DNA of 64,000 nucleotides, taken from Patella vulgata. Lineage: Eukaryota > Mollusca > Gastropoda > Patellidae. A model generated the notes under the pieces. That model was given only the letters and a program-made list of their open reading frames with translations, was not told where the DNA came from and did no database searches. The stretch spans positions 53,171,431-53,235,430 of the forward strand of contig NC_065882.2 in assembly GCF_932274485.2 (NCBI RefSeq), read 5' to 3'. Both the position numbers and the translations under genes were made by a program. The first letter of the stretch is position 1; every line of letters starts with the position of its first letter. This document shows, piece after piece, positions 11,991 through 24,367 of this stretch.

Positions 11991-13104
11991 GATTAAAATA
12001 TGAGGACATAGTCATATCTTTGCTAATTTATGTGTATTCGGCACAACAATATATCGAGGATATAGGTCCATGTAAATGATGTAATTATTATCACATTCAT
12101 AAGTTGTCATAGAATCACAGTAGGCCTACTTTGTACGTTCTCGGAAAATTCTTAATACATAACATAAATTCCCATGGGTAGTATTCAATGTTACAAGTGA
12201 AGTGTGTTCTGACAATCAGAATTCTGCAAAATCTTCCCCACAAAGTCCAGGAAATTATGTCCCTAGGATCATGCCCCAGTACACACACCGCCACCATAAT
12301 TTTATCAATCTGATTATAACACAGATCCTATTTCGTTTGTTTTTTTATAGTTCAAAATTTCGTTTTACTTGTCTTTACTACACTAGGATATGGAAGAGTT
12401 GTTATATTACGAGCTGGCTATGGGGCTGCTTTCTCGTAAACACCCTACAAACTGTAATTCTTATGAGATTAGTTCAGATTTGGCATGATCATTCATTTTA
12501 AAGACAAGCCATACAAAAACAGAATTCTGGTTCTAAAATAAATGACTTCTTATAAACATCACATTTCAAGGGACTAAATTTAACTGATTATGTTCATAGT
12601 ATAGGAATGTATAATTATCCAGTATCACTTATGGTTGTCAAAATCATTTATCAGGGTTGGGTACTTGATAAATGAACATAGGACACATTTTTGGATTCAT
12701 TAAAAAGTTTTATAGAGTTACTTTTTGTGACAGGGGTAAAATGTGGTACTAAAAAGACTGCTTTTATGCTTTATTTTTAAAATGAAAACAGTTGATGTGG
12801 CGCTTTTAAAGTGACACAGCCACAGGATTATCGAATATTTTTTTAATATGGCTTTACTTTATTACCAAGTTGACCAAGCTGAAGTTGGCCCAACTGACCA
12901 TTAACCCACACCTATAACATGCCATTCTGCGATAACCAAGAAGATCATGTTCAAAACTTTAGTTCTTGAAGATGGGCTGACACAATTGACAGTTGTATTC
13001 CACCATTAGAATGGGAGTATTAAAAAAGAGTTTGTCCTTCAATGACATTCAGGCTTTGAATTAATGATTTTAGTTGTACCCGACATTTTATACTTTTGCT
13101 GGAG
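11991..13104. other. Non-coding; small MULE-like repeat fragment
   Basis: 12322-12425 matches the inside of the inserted element at 53599-53966 (shared TTTATAGTTCAAAATTTCGT). The rest is AT-rich with no supported gene. Confidence 0.45.
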
Positions 13105-13440
13105 AAATGAAATGAAGTGGGGTTTAACGTTCTACTCGCACTGGGCTAATGAAGACGGGCATATGCCATGCTATGAGCTAAATTTTGTCTGGACAGCGGC
13201 ACCAAGGCCTACTCTTATTTCGATTCTAACTGACAAGGGTTCTTTTATGTACACCCCAATGTGTACACAGAACCTCAGTTTTCCATCCGATCCAAACAAC
13301 TATATATTGTATTTTGCCACTGTCAAGGGGGAACCACACCGGAAAAATCCTGATGAACTTTCTCGACTAACACAGGGCGCGAACATGGGACCTCCTCAAG
13401 GTTAGTGAACTAATGTCCTACTCGCTAACAGATCTGTGTC
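13105..13440 (-). mobile_element. SINE family A, minus copy with head
   Basis: Runs from the tail (GAAATGAAGTGGGGTTTAAC) through the body to a decayed tRNA-like head ending near 13440. Substitutions are many, so the copy is old. Confidence 0.75.
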
Positions 13441-13908
13441 TGACTAAATGATAGACAATGGAGGGATTGTGCCTGACAATGTCTATGACAAAAGCTTTAT
13501 TTCCAGGCTTATATCACATTTTTTCCTTCAACAAAACATCTTCTTTCGAGGTTTCCCCATAAGCACACTATGGAAATCCTTCAAAATATTTTGTGTAATT
13601 AATTACAGGTGTTGAAAAGCCAACAGACATCAAACCTTTCCAGCACAAAACCATATATTCTTTTTTTTAAAATTACTAATTTATATGTTAAACATTCATA
13701 TTCCACAATGTAAGTTTACATGTATTATTACAGTTTGTAATGTAAATATAAGTAAGCAAACAAGTGATATCCATTTGAATAAATAATCTAAAACTTTCAC
13801 ACATCTTCCTCTGCTGTTGAAATCGGGACAGTAAACAATGTGTTTCAAATCTGAAAGAAAAGATAGTCCAGTTTATTCACCAGCATTTACAATCAACTAT
13901 TGGTACAT
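13441..13908. other. Non-coding spacer
   Basis: AT-rich; no gene or recognised repeat seen. Confidence 0.4.
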
Positions 13909-14213
13909 AATGAAATGGCATGGGTTTAACCTCCAACTTTTTGGCACCAACTGGGTTAATGAAGACAGGCATATTCCTACAGTCTTGAATTCCAACTGTC
14001 AAGGGTTATATTACATAAACACAAATGTGTACACAGGACCTAAGTTTTTTGTCCCATCCAAACAACTAAACACTCTCCTTCCAAGCCCCCCCCCCCATAC
14101 TGCACAACTGACAAGGCAAAACCATACTAGAAAATCCCAGAGAACTTTCTCTGGGACTGAACCTTCTGTTTTGCGAGCCAGCACCTCACCCATTGAGCCA
14201 CCATGGCTCCCAC
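13909..14213 (-). mobile_element. SINE family A, minus copy with TSD
   Basis: Full-length decayed copy: tail at the left, tRNA-like head at the right (TTGAGCCACCATGGC). GGTACAT flanks both ends (13902-13908 and 14214-14220), a plausible target-site duplication. A 182-codon frame through this region is an artefact of the SINE body. Confidence 0.75.
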
Positions 14214-15376
14214 GGTACATGCCCAGTAATAGAAACAGACTGATTTTTCAATTTTTGCAAACAAGTTATCAAAAATATTCACTGCACATGATTACGGCAA
14301 TCACATATTTTAGGACAATACTTGTAAACGGAAACATAGGTTGCCAGACAAGACATATGCACAGGACCCTGGTGAGGGTATCTTAAGTTTTTCATTTAAA
14401 CTACGTGTACTTTTTAACTTGCATTTTACAATATAAAAGTATGATTTCAGATTTGTGAACTCAATTTTAAAAGCTCAAGACTGTAAACCTTGTCCTGTGT
14501 TTCAAGGCCAAGGGATACATGAGCCAAAATTCAGTACAGTGTGTTAATTATTTTTTTCTGTTGGCTTTCAGATAAAGAAACATAGGTTAGCAGGCAACAA
14601 AACGTACCATATACATTTCCACAAGTTACAATAGCAAGGATAAAAAAATGATCATTTTTTTAAAAAATATTTTTTTGTAAAGAACAGAGAGTTAGCAACA
14701 GAACAATATCAATAATCATCTTGCTGGCCTTCTTTTAATAGATTTCTTTCTGTGGTTACCACATTTAAGCAGCTTTGTTTTCCTAGTCACCACACTGTCT
14801 GATTAGAGTGACAAGAAATTGGGGATTTAAAGAAAAAGTTGACATTTCTTCCTATACATGCATCACTACTTTCTTTGTTTCAGACAGAAGCAATGATATT
14901 TGCATGTAACTTTTAATCCAAATAATACATGTGTATAACTATTATTTGTCAGCCCTTTTATCAGCAGTCCCGTTCAGTGACGTTCAGCATTCTCTGAAAA
15001 ATTTGGCTTTGCTAGACATATAAACTTAATTAGCCCACTATAGGAGCAGAACAGTAGGACGTTAAACCCCATTTCATTTCATTTATAATGCAGATATGGC
15101 AGGCAATATCTAATCCACTCAATACCCTTGCCATCCGATGGCTTAGGGAGGTGATTATAGGCTTGTAATGTCAACATATGTCTAACAATAATTTATAGAG
15201 AACATTGGAAGCCAGAAAAACGCCCTGCAATGGGACAATTTAGCTCTGGCATAATGCCTCTTTGAGTCTTATACTCTTAATCTTAAAAGCCTTTGTTAAT
15301 AAGACATACCATTCAAAATTCATCAACATTACCAGTACTTTTATACCTTACTGATGATGGTACATGTACTTACTTT
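14214..15376. other. Non-coding, 3' flank of UQCR11
   Basis: No gene. 15030-15084 is the 3' tail alone of a plus-strand SINE family A copy (AGTAGGACGTTAAACCCC). Near 14340 and 14583 are GTTGCCAG- and GTTAGCAGGCAAC-like phrases reminiscent of the repeat M start. Confidence 0.4.
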
Positions 15377-16635
15377 TTACTTATTTTCATCTTCCTTAAA
15401 CTTTGAATTATAAACAGGAACATATTGTAAAACTAATTTCCATTCAGTGGCATACAGAAATGCAAGAGTTGCTGCAGCTCCAAAAGCACCAGCTGTTGGC
15501 ACCCTAAAATAATAAAGATAGGCCGCCATCAAGCAATGAATATCGACAAGCAACTAAAATTATTTTATTTTGGAGACGTTATACGAATTAATATTACGGT
15601 AACAATAAGACTACATGTACATCATCAATGAAATGAAATGAGATGGGGTTTAACGTCCTACTGTTTTGCTCCTAAACTGGACTAATGAAGACGGGCATAA
15701 GTCAAAGTCAGTCAAATTTGTCTCCATGGAAAAACAAACCTTACTAAATTTGAGAAGTCCTAATATTAGGTAGTGGTACAACATTTTATAAAGATTTCTT
15801 TAACCGTTTATGATATATGTTCCAGAATAAAAATTCTAAGAATTTCTATGGAAACTCAACAGGTACAAGTCTAGGCCTACTATAGGATGAGCTAGCAACC
15901 GAGCATGGCATCCAGTCTTCTTAGACTTGGTGTTGTGACATTATACCATAAGAAATGAAATGAAATTGGTTTTAGTGTCTAACTTTTCTGCACCGACCTG
16001 GCAGATGAAGACAGATGTACACCATGCAGAGTGCTATGAGGGAAATTTTGCCTGGTTCTTTTACCTGCACGTCAATGTGTAAATGAAATGAAAATAAATG
16101 GGGTTTAACATACTACCATGGATAAGTTACATAAATTTGTGCGTTACCCTATATTTAGATTTCAATGGCTTCTGCCAAGCTGTTTAGCAGAAGGGGACAT
16201 ATCTTTAACAGCATGTTGTGTCGCACATACTGACATTACTGACTCTAGCAAGGTAAGCAAGTTCTTATTTTCTCACTAAAATTAAAATGTTACTTTACAT
16301 TACAGGGACTTACACGCGACCGTTTGGCAGAGAAAAGTTGCCCCGTAAAATTGACTGGGAACCGAAAGTCTTTCGACAAGGATTCAATAGGGATTAGGAC
16401 GGTTCCTGAATGTACAGGGCGGATGTAATGAGACCTACGTTCAGAGCTGAATTAAGTCACAAGAAAGAAGAAGTGGACACTAGAATTATAGAAATGTCGC
16501 AAAGTCTAGACATTCTGATTTTTATGTAATTATGACCGCCGTCAATTAGCCTACAGGCCTAGAAATATACCATAATTTAGCGACTTCAGCATATCTGGAT
16601 GACAGCAGCCTCGAAACATTCCCCAAACCTGACAT
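15377..16635 (-). CDS. UQCR11: Cytochrome b-c1 complex 6.4 kDa subunit (UQCR11)
   Basis: Two coding exons: 16635-16571 (ATG to a phase-2 TG|GTATAT donor) and 15503-15377 (after TTTTAG, ending TAA). The join makes a Trp codon and a 63-residue protein. Seen: a short N-terminus ending YAEVAKLW, then VPTAGAFG, one membrane segment about residues 24-39, then ATEWKLVLQYVPVYN and a lysine-rich end. Known: human UQCR11 (56 residues) reads NWVPTAYTWG and ATDWRLILDWVPYING at the same places, and is a single-pass subunit of respiratory complex III in the inner mitochondrial membrane. The intron (1067 bp) holds three fragments of SINE family A and a plus-strand open frame discussed in the findings. A clear poly(A) signal was not identified. 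Confidence 0.9.
15628..16116 (-). mobile_element. Three SINE family A fragments in the UQCR11 intron
   Basis: Pieces at 15628-15700, 15952-16078 and 16081-16116 each begin with the family A tail (GAAATGAAAT then GGGGTTTAAC or a variant) on the minus strand. All are truncated; the last is tail only, abutting the second. Confidence 0.7.
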
Positions 16636-17317
16636 TTCGACTTATATTGTCAGTATGAAACCACCGTCAAAATGTGATTTCTAGAAGGTCATCGACAGGA
16701 AGTAGCCTTCAGATGTTCTAAAGAAACTAACCGATAAAGTTTATTTTACCCAAGTAACTCACAAAAGTCCCTAAAAGTAGTTCCTGGTATAAGCAAGTTG
16801 GGAAAAAATAATAACAATCGAAAAATATGATGATTTTTCTAACAAACAATGTGTCAAATACAAATAATGCAGTTTCAATATAAAAAGTAGGTTGTCAGGC
16901 AAGGGAACATTCGCCCAGAACAACTAAATCATCCGCACAGTCCACGCGAGGGCTGTCATATAGTTATTGTTTGGTAGGTAGTGGCCTAGTGGGTTATCTA
17001 AAAAGACACTAAAAGCTGAAAAAGAGAAAGAACCCATTAAGTAAATACCAGAAATAATTAAAGGTGATAATATTTATTACACAAACATGTACCGGTAACG
17101 ATGATAAATTTAGCTGTTCGAGTTATCGGAAATCATGGTATAATTTGACTGAAATTTCAATATAATAAATATTCCCTTTTCATTATCTATATTTAAACTA
17201 TGATAGAGAGAACTGTCAGCTCTTTATCTAAATCAAACATAATGCGTCTTTAACAAAACATAATACCAACGCTAGATACTCCCCCGGCTTAGATTTAGTC
17301 TGATCCATCAAATAATT
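16636..17317. other. UQCR11 upstream region with repeat fragments
   Basis: Holds the UQCR11 5' side. 16890-17240 carries decayed parts of repeat M (GGTTGTCAGGCAAG, and GCTGTTCGAGTTATC as at 24970). No other gene is seen. Confidence 0.4.
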
Positions 17318-18668
17318 TTCACGAAGCAATTTCACAGTACCCAAACAGCTTTAACCAGAGTTTCAAATGATATTTTAATAGAAATTGATAATAGAAAATG
17401 TACATTTTTAATTTTATTAGATTTATCTGCTGCTTTCGACACAGTGGACCATTCTATTCTTTTACGTAGACTTCATTTTAAATTCGGTATTTGTGGCTCT
17501 GCATTAAATCTTTTAGAAAGCTATCATGTGGGTAGAAAACAGTGTATTTTAGTTAATTGTATATCGTCGTTTGAATCTGTTTTGTCATCTGGGGTTCCTC
17601 AAGGTTCCGTTCTTGCTCCGATTTTATTTACCCTTTATACGTCACCATTAGGTGATATTGTCAGAAAATATTGTCTCAGCTTTCATTTGTATGCCGATGA
17701 TACTCAATTATATATTTCATTTACACCTAATTATCCACCTTCTTTCAATATTTATCAAAATTGCAACTTGAGAACTGTATTAGTGAAATTAGAAAATGGA
17801 TATCAAAGAACTTACTAAAATGGAATGATGATAAAACCGAATATTTGTTATTAGGCTCAAGGCATCAATTAAGTAAATTTGCACATGGTATCCCTCCTGT
17901 TGTAATTGGTAATTGTGATTTATTTCCATCTTATGCTGCTCGTAATATTGCCGTAATCTTTGATAGTTTTATGCCCATGGGAACTCAAGTAAAAATATTT
18001 GTAAATTGTGCTATTTTAATATCAGAAATATAGGTAAAATACGTAAATTTGTAACTGCAGAGGCCACTAAGTCACTTTTTAATTCTCTGGTCACTTCTCA
18101 ATTAGACAACTTAATTCACTTTTAGTTGGCTTACTTTTACAAAAAGTGCAGAATACTGCAGCTAGACTTGTTACTTTAACTAAGAAATGCGACCACATAA
18201 CTCTAGTTTTATATAATTTACACTGGTTACCTGTTAAATATCAAATTGATTTTAAGATTTTATTACTTACTTTTAAATGTTTAAATAATTTACCTCCTGT
18301 TTACCTCTAAGATATTTTAGAACTTTATACACCTGGCCGAACATTACGTACATCAGATAAACTACTTTTAAAGCCCAAAACTGTTCAACTATGGTCTCTT
18401 TTGGCCAGCGCTCTTTTAGTTATTACGCACATGTTTTATGGAATAATCTACCATTCAGTTTAAGATGTTGTTCATCTCTATATTCTTTTTAAAAAAAAAA
18501 CAACTTAAAACACGTTTATTTAATCAGGCTTTTTACTGACTCTGTATACAATCGTTAACATGTCCATAATCTTGTTATTTAAGATTATATTGTCACTTTG
18601 TAAAGTGCCCCTGAACATGTTATGAAAGGGCGCCCTATAAATATGTTGTAATAATAATAATAATAATT
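17318..18668 (+). mobile_element. 5'-truncated L2/CR1-like LINE
   Basis: Encodes the central and C-terminal part of a non-LTR reverse transcriptase. Seen: LLDLSAAFDTVDHSIL (about 17420), GVPQGSVLAP (about 17595) and YADDTQLYIS (about 17690), the catalytic YADD box. The frame shifts near 17750-17800 and further changes follow, with the rest of the domain readable in another frame to about 18030. The 3' end GCGCCCTATAAATATG plus a short ATA-type microsatellite is typical of L2/CR1-like elements. No endonuclease domain or 5' end is present, so this is a dead, truncated copy. Confidence 0.85.
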
Positions 18669-19202
18669 AGATGCCGAGCGATGATAAATGTTCAATTCAC
18701 CATATCTTTGTAAATACTGAACCGAACTGAAACGTCTTTGGACTGATATTCCTTTTAGCGATTTAAATTTCACAAATGATGATTATGAGTTTTAATAATC
18801 CTCGAAGGGATAATGACAGCCATGTTGATTTTCCCACTTGTGCACCCGAACACGACAAGTGTGGTATTTACTGTTTCCTAGTGGGAAACACCATATTTCC
18901 AAGCGGTAAAAAAATACAGTTTCTACATCCGATCTAAACAACGCACGTGCTATCGAGGGCGTGTGATGTGACGTCACACGTAAACTTATAATGCAACCAG
19001 GGTTAAAAGAAGGTTTTATTCGCATTACTGCTGTGAAACAGATTGATGTCTTCCGTCTTGCCTCCAGCCACAGTATTAAGAAAAATATAAAGGTGTTGAA
19101 AATATTGCCTTGATAAAATTTAAAAATATTCCCTACTTAGTGTCTGACATAAAATAGTAGCCTAGTTAATTAGCCCTCGATATCAACTTCCTTTCTACTG
19201 CA
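18669..19202. other. Non-coding with a CRE palindrome
   Basis: GTGACGTCAC (18968-18977, core TGACGTCA) next to CACGTG (about 18942) looks promoter-like, but no exon could be assigned. A minus frame of 77 codons (19025-18792) has no known family. Confidence 0.35.
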
Positions 19203-19730
19203 CATTAAAGATACATTAGTTAAGAGTTTAATAAAGAGTTGGCCATTCTTGCTATAATTCAAAAAGAGATGATAAAAAAAGAGAAAATATTGAAAATTTC
19301 AGACAAATTACTTTATTCTGAACGGAGTTGTCACAGTTGGAAGTTTGGACTAGAAATAGGCATCAGCTGTGTCCGCACCGTCTCATCCTCGGTATCCCCA
19401 GTGGTCTCATTCCGTTCTACTCCACTAACCCCTGGGTTAATCTATGGGTTGGGGGGGGGGGGGCACGTTTTCAAGTTATCCGCCCTTGATGACTGTGCTA
19501 TTTTTTTCAACCAACCTCATAAATCGTTAATTGCAAATGAAGTTGGCAAAGGGAAGTGACTCTCATAGTCTCATCGGGTAAAGTAAACAAAACACAAAGG
19601 CTCCCCTTCAAGAGGCAAGGTTAGGAATTAGCCAGAAGGTAGCCTAAATGAGAGAAGCCCTATTATACTAAATGCATATTTATTAACAACAAATTACAAT
19701 TATTTTATATTATATTAATGAAGACTGGGT

Positions 19731-19815
19731 GTGCGTGCGTGCGTGCGCGTGTGTGTGTGTGTGGGGGGGGTGTGTGTGTGTGTGTGTGTGTTTGTTTGTT
19801 TGTTTATATATATAT
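19731..19815. repeat. (GT)n / (TTTG)n microsatellite
   Basis: Compound GT-rich microsatellite grading into TTTG and TA repeats, with a G run in the middle. Confidence 0.9.
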
Positions 19816-20197
19816 GATTCAGGAGTTTTATTGAGATTTCAATTGCCAAGTATAAGTTCAATAATAATAATAATAAACATAACAGAATGAAATATGTCAG
19901 ACAAGGACCGAATAGTAATAATAATAACAAAAATCAAACATATTATAGATGTTATACTTATTTGAAATCAGCGAAACATACTACAAATTTTGATAATACA
20001 ATTAAATATAAATGAATTAGAAATACATACATTATTTAATAAATCATTCAGTAAATGGACATGAATATGGTTATAAAAACGAACGCGAAACGACCCCATT
20101 GACTTCAATGTTAATTGTTAATTCTGGCCTCTTTGCCCACCTCCAACTTTTCCCCAAATTTTCGTTGGACTGAATGCTTTTCACTACAGACAGAGGA

Positions 20198-20469
20198 GAG
20201 AGAGAGAAATGGGGTTTAACGTCCACTCGACACAAACTAGGTCATTTCGAGACTAACATATGGTTTAATTTTATTTACATAATTCGCTTGCGCGTAGCGG
20301 TCTTTAGCAGTGGGAGGAAACCGGAGGACCCTGAGAAAACCCACGAGATTGGACAGGCGACCCTACTCTTTGCCACGTACAACCGGGGATTCGAAACCAC
20401 GCCAGTCGACTCAATGACAGACTTTATGATACAGCGCGCGCACGCTAACCATTCAGCCACCCAACCCCC
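20198..20469 (-). mobile_element. SINE family C, minus copy with 14 bp TSD
   Basis: Full-length copy. Tail at the left (GAGAGAGAAATGGGGTTTAAC-like, here at 20198-20220), head at the right with a B-box-like GGATTCGAAACC tract. CTACAGACAGAGGA flanks both sides (20184-20197 and 20470-20483), a clean target-site duplication from target-primed insertion. Confidence 0.9.
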
Positions 20470-21412
20470 CTACAGACAGAGGAACAAATGCACCAAAATT
20501 TGTATGAGGTTGACCACCAAAGTTTTGAGATACACAAACTTGCAGAAGCATACTAAAAACATGTAACTAGTTGCCGTACATATCACCGTAGAGAATTTTT
20601 TCCTTATTTTTTTCTCCCCTCTTCCTGCATTTTTTGGTTGACTTTTTGGTCTAGAATTGGTAAAAAGGGATCAAATTTGCAATTTCATAGCAGTTTTTGG
20701 TAATACTGATGATATTACAGCGGAGGGATAGGGGGTGTAAAGTGTCTTTCTGCAGAGGAATCATTGTGTCGGAAGTGAGATTTTCACCCCAGTCAACTTC
20801 AAATCCCCGTAGCAAAAAATCTAAAGAGTCAACCCTCTACAAAATTATGATGAGGAGATTGCCAAATGTGGTCCCCATTGTGCCTATAAAGATTGGACCC
20901 AAGGGAATGTTGAGCAAAAAGCTACAGCCTGTGATGTTACAGCCATTTAACATTAAAGTCAATGGGCAAATAATTGCTAGTCTGAGTCCCTATGGATTAA
21001 CCCAGGGTATAGTTGAGTAGAACGGAACGAGTACACTGGGGGTACCGAGGGTGGCATCGTCTACGAAGAATTGCCGATCGTTTGATTGACAGACGATAAC
21101 TCCACCCACATATTCTCGATTATCAAGTAACATTCTCGTACCCTCGCCAGGTAGGCCTTTCATCGGAAGTCTCCAGTAGTGACGTCAGTGACTAACGGTA
21201 AACGTTAACTTGGTCGTCCATTTATTGATTTAATTTTAAATGGACGACTGTTTAAATCCAAGATGTGTGCAAGCCATCCGAGGCTCTACCAGAGTTGATT
21301 TTGAGCTTGTCATGTAAATAAATGACTAATTAATAATGTCTATAACATCTGAAGCCCAAATAAAGACTTGCAAGATTTAGCTCTTGCATAATGTATGTTT
21401 AAATCTTAAATT

Positions 21413-23615
21413 CTAAAACCATGTTGGGGAGGTTCTTAAATTGCAGACTCGAAAATCTTTGAAAGATACATAGTCTTAGCGTCATTCTTGCGTATATCTG
21501 GGGTAATTGGAGGTAAGTTTGCTAAAACACAGAAACTGAGTTTTGACACAACATACCAAATACATATACAATGTACTACAGGCCCGGGGCCCGGATACAG
21601 GGGCGGATTGGGGCCGGGGACTCTCCCCCTGGACAATTTTGAAAAATGAACCCCAAATATGCGATTTGGTGGCATATCTGATTATAATCTCTGTCAAATA
21701 GTATATCTCATAAATCGATTAATTTAGGCCCAAACCCCGACCTGCAAGTAATTTACAACCATCAACCTGTGGAATTATCATATCGTCATTTTAATTAATG
21801 TATTATCATTGCATCGTCAAGAGAATTTAACTGGTTAAAAAATGTTACAAGTTGAGAAAATTTTGACCATTTGATTAACCAGTTAGGAATATTGAATAAG
21901 TAGGAATATTTTCATTGAAAAATGTCCCATTTTTGTTGCCGGGAGCGCTAGTTGATTTTCTCCTGTGATGGAAGGCCACGAGACACGTTGGTACAGAGTG
22001 ACGAATGTGAAATTCATGAAAGCTGCTTTTTGAATTTTGGATTTGTTGTTCCATGAGGTACGGAGTGGGAGCGGACATGCATAGGCGTACGGGACACAAT
22101 TCATTTTTGAATTTTTGGAAATGGGAGGCCATTTCCCGCAATTTGAGACCATTCCCGACATCCCAATTCTATAATTTCATCTCTGAAAATAACGAGTTAA
22201 TAAAATTTCAAGGAATGTTTAACACCAGCCTCGCATTCATATTCAGCCAGCAGACCAGCTATCATCAAATTTTGCTGAGGCCTTAAAATTGAATTGTTTT
22301 TGGAGGAACGAACCATCGGCAGACGTTTCTGGCGTATCCCCACAAACAGGGTGCAGGTGACTAAATAATTAGTCAATTTGCGGGCGACAGTGTCGGGTGA
22401 ATCCGATGAAATTTTCGGATGAAATTCGGAATCCCCATTGCAGGATTCCGAATTCCGGCCCACACCCAGCCCAGAAAGTCTATTAAACCAGGCCATTCCA
22501 GACTCCGGTGATGGCGTTGCGGCCCGTTAAAGCCACCGGCCACATACAACATGATCATCATCGCTCCATGGCCGGTCCAATACCCCCCTCCCCCATATAA
22601 TGTTCAGCAGGAAAAGGTTTTTTAGACGAATTGGACAAAAAAAATTTTTTCCATTTTTTGTCCGACCGACCCTGCCCGGATATCCTGGCGGTAACGATAG
22701 TCACAAACGGATCGAGGGCGGACAGTGGCCCGACGGCCTTGGCAGGTGGCTTATAGTTTTTAATTCACCAATTTTTCCAAAATGTGGACTGATACAATCC
22801 GATTCTATTTCTATCCACACCACTAGGTACCCACATTCAGAAAAAACACCTGTTTTCTTGTACTTTACGATCAAGAATTTCTTTTATTAATTTATACCAA
22901 CTCGACATACATCCGGACCTGGACAAGTGTCCCAGCTTATCTCTACCCCCCCCCCCCCCCCCACAACCACCTTACGGGCCCTGCCGCTATGAAACAGTTT
23001 TGGCAGGAAAACGAGTTATGGACATCTAATTTAGAAATTTGTATCGAGGTCCACCATGATCCTCATTAGTGCGCGTTGTGTATTTGGCACCTGCCGCCGC
23101 CGACTTAGAACGGTAATTTTTTCGGACATTTCATTTCTGACCCTTATCATCAGGCTCGTACGCTTACGGTCGTTACACTTCACGTGGAGAGATCTTTCCT
23201 AATTATATAGTTATTTGAGGTTTGTTCCTATCTAGGTGTCTGATTTTGGTCAACATCGAGGCTTGTTGAAAATTTTGAACTATCGATGTCAGGAACTTTT
23301 CTGTATAACTCAAAAATGCAATACAAAAAGTGAATGAAATTTATTATGTGCATACCTTATTTGTCTGTGGATCTGGTAATAAAATCATTTTCCGAGTCAC
23401 CAAAGGTAACTTGGAGCTGTGCGCTGTGATCCAACCCTAACCCGATTTTCTCTCATATTTTTGGTAGGTTTGGGGTAATATATCTCGATATGGCAACACA
23501 ATAATAAATTTTCCAGTCGTGTATAGTTTATTCATCCCAAGTTGGATACTTTTTGATGCACACAGTGAGTGTAGTCTTTGCTGCGCTCTCAATAATTAGG
23601 CCGGTACGATAATTT
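21413..23615. other. Non-coding, mixed short repeats
   Basis: No supported gene. Contains C-rich runs (22586, 22945-22962), an A/T hairpin near 22636-22664 (GGACAAAAAAAA with TTTTTTGTCC), and GC-rich blocks near 21585 and 22500-22560 that look like edges of small DNA elements, though I could not pair ends or find a target duplication. Confidence 0.4.
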
Positions 23616-23936
23616 TTGGGGGATCACGTGGCTAAGTGGGTAAGACGGTGGCTCGCTAGCCTGGAGGTCGGGTGTTCGATCCCTGCATTGGCCGAGAAAG
23701 TTCATCCAGATTTTCCGGCGTGGTTTCCACCTTGTGATGCCTGCAACAAGGACAACTGTCTAGTCGTTCGGATGGGACGAAAAACCGAGGTCCCGTGTAC
23801 ACATTGGCGTGCACGTAAAAGATCCCTTGACAGTTGGAATTCTATATTAGGCCGCTGTATGGCGTATGCCCGTCTTCATTAGCCCAGTTCGGAGCAGAAC
23901 AGTAGGACGTTAAACCCCATTTCATTTCATTTCCTT
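23616..23936 (+). mobile_element. SINE family A, reference full-length copy
   Basis: tRNA-like head with A-box-like TGGCTAAGTGGGT and B-box-like GGTGTTCGATCCC, a conserved body, and the tail AGTAGGACGTTAAACCCC ending in CATTT repeats. GTACGATAATTT flanks both ends (23604-23615 and 23937-23948), a 12 bp target-site duplication. This copy sets the orientation and limits for the others. Confidence 0.92.
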
Positions 23937-24367
23937 GTACGATAATTTAGTAACTTTACGGTAATAACTTACATTATGGGGATTTGTGTGTTGTCTAATA
24001 TACATCTATGCATTAACATGTTCATTTAATTATTATTATCGTGATAAATATAAATATGTGTATTTATTGGCGCTAGGGATATATCTGCAAACTTCATTTC
24101 GAATCCCGGTGTTGGAATACATGCGAGAGATTCCGTTCGACTGCCATTTGCCCCACTCCTTACTGTACTTGAAACTGTCCTGAAAATAAGATAGCCCATT
24201 TGCGGCATTTTGTTGACTTGTGAGACACGATAAGTGAATGTACAAGCGCGACTAATAAGTTTATTCAGAAAATAATGATTGCAATAGGATTATGAGCCGT
24301 AATGCATGCACATGTATTATGTTCGTGAGACGGTTAAATCACCGATTACCAGCCATGTAAAAGATAG
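23937..24367. other. Non-coding spacer, possible minus-strand exon
   Basis: A minus-strand acceptor-like TATTTTCAG near 24181 is followed by about 130 bp open in two frames, ending near 24039. I recognise no family in either frame, and the piece may be chance. Confidence 0.3.

Larger units (their letters stand above)
19384..21054. mobile_element. Non-autonomous DNA transposon, 8 bp TSD (hAT-like)
   Basis: The two ends are about 65 bp imperfect inverted repeats: the left has CCTCGGTATCCCCAGTGG and TTCCGTTCTACTCCACTAA, the right has their near-complements. CACCGTCT (19376-19383) and CATCGTCT (21055-21062) flank it as an 8 bp target duplication with one mismatch, and the uninterrupted copy of the host repeat near 49970 reads CACCGTCT once. 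An 8 bp duplication suits hAT. No transposase is seen. A microsatellite (19731-19815) and a SINE (20198-20469) lie inside. Confidence 0.75.
19203..21412 (+). repeat. Repeat family R, split by a later insertion
   Basis: 19203-19383 and 21055-21412 together match the uninterrupted copy at 49793-50770 (shared TTGGCCATTCTTGCTATAA-like left part, GATTGACAG...AACTCCACC right part). Ends resemble TTTAAAGATACATTA and its complement, so this may be a terminal-inverted-repeat element. No protein. Confidence 0.75.

Noticed and set aside
13838-14386. 182-codon plus-strand open frame
   Set aside because: Most of it is a reversed SINE family A copy with its target duplication.
20174-20566. 130-codon frame, and similar frames at 3691-4116, 31476-31694 and 32540-32758
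   Set aside because: All are readings through SINE family C.
22600-22990. hAT-like element ending CTTACGGGCCCTG
   Set aside because: The right end looks hAT-like, but no matching left end or 8 bp duplication was found.
23616-23700. tRNA gene
   Set aside because: A- and B-box-like motifs are present, but they are the head of a SINE with a target-site duplication, not a free tRNA.
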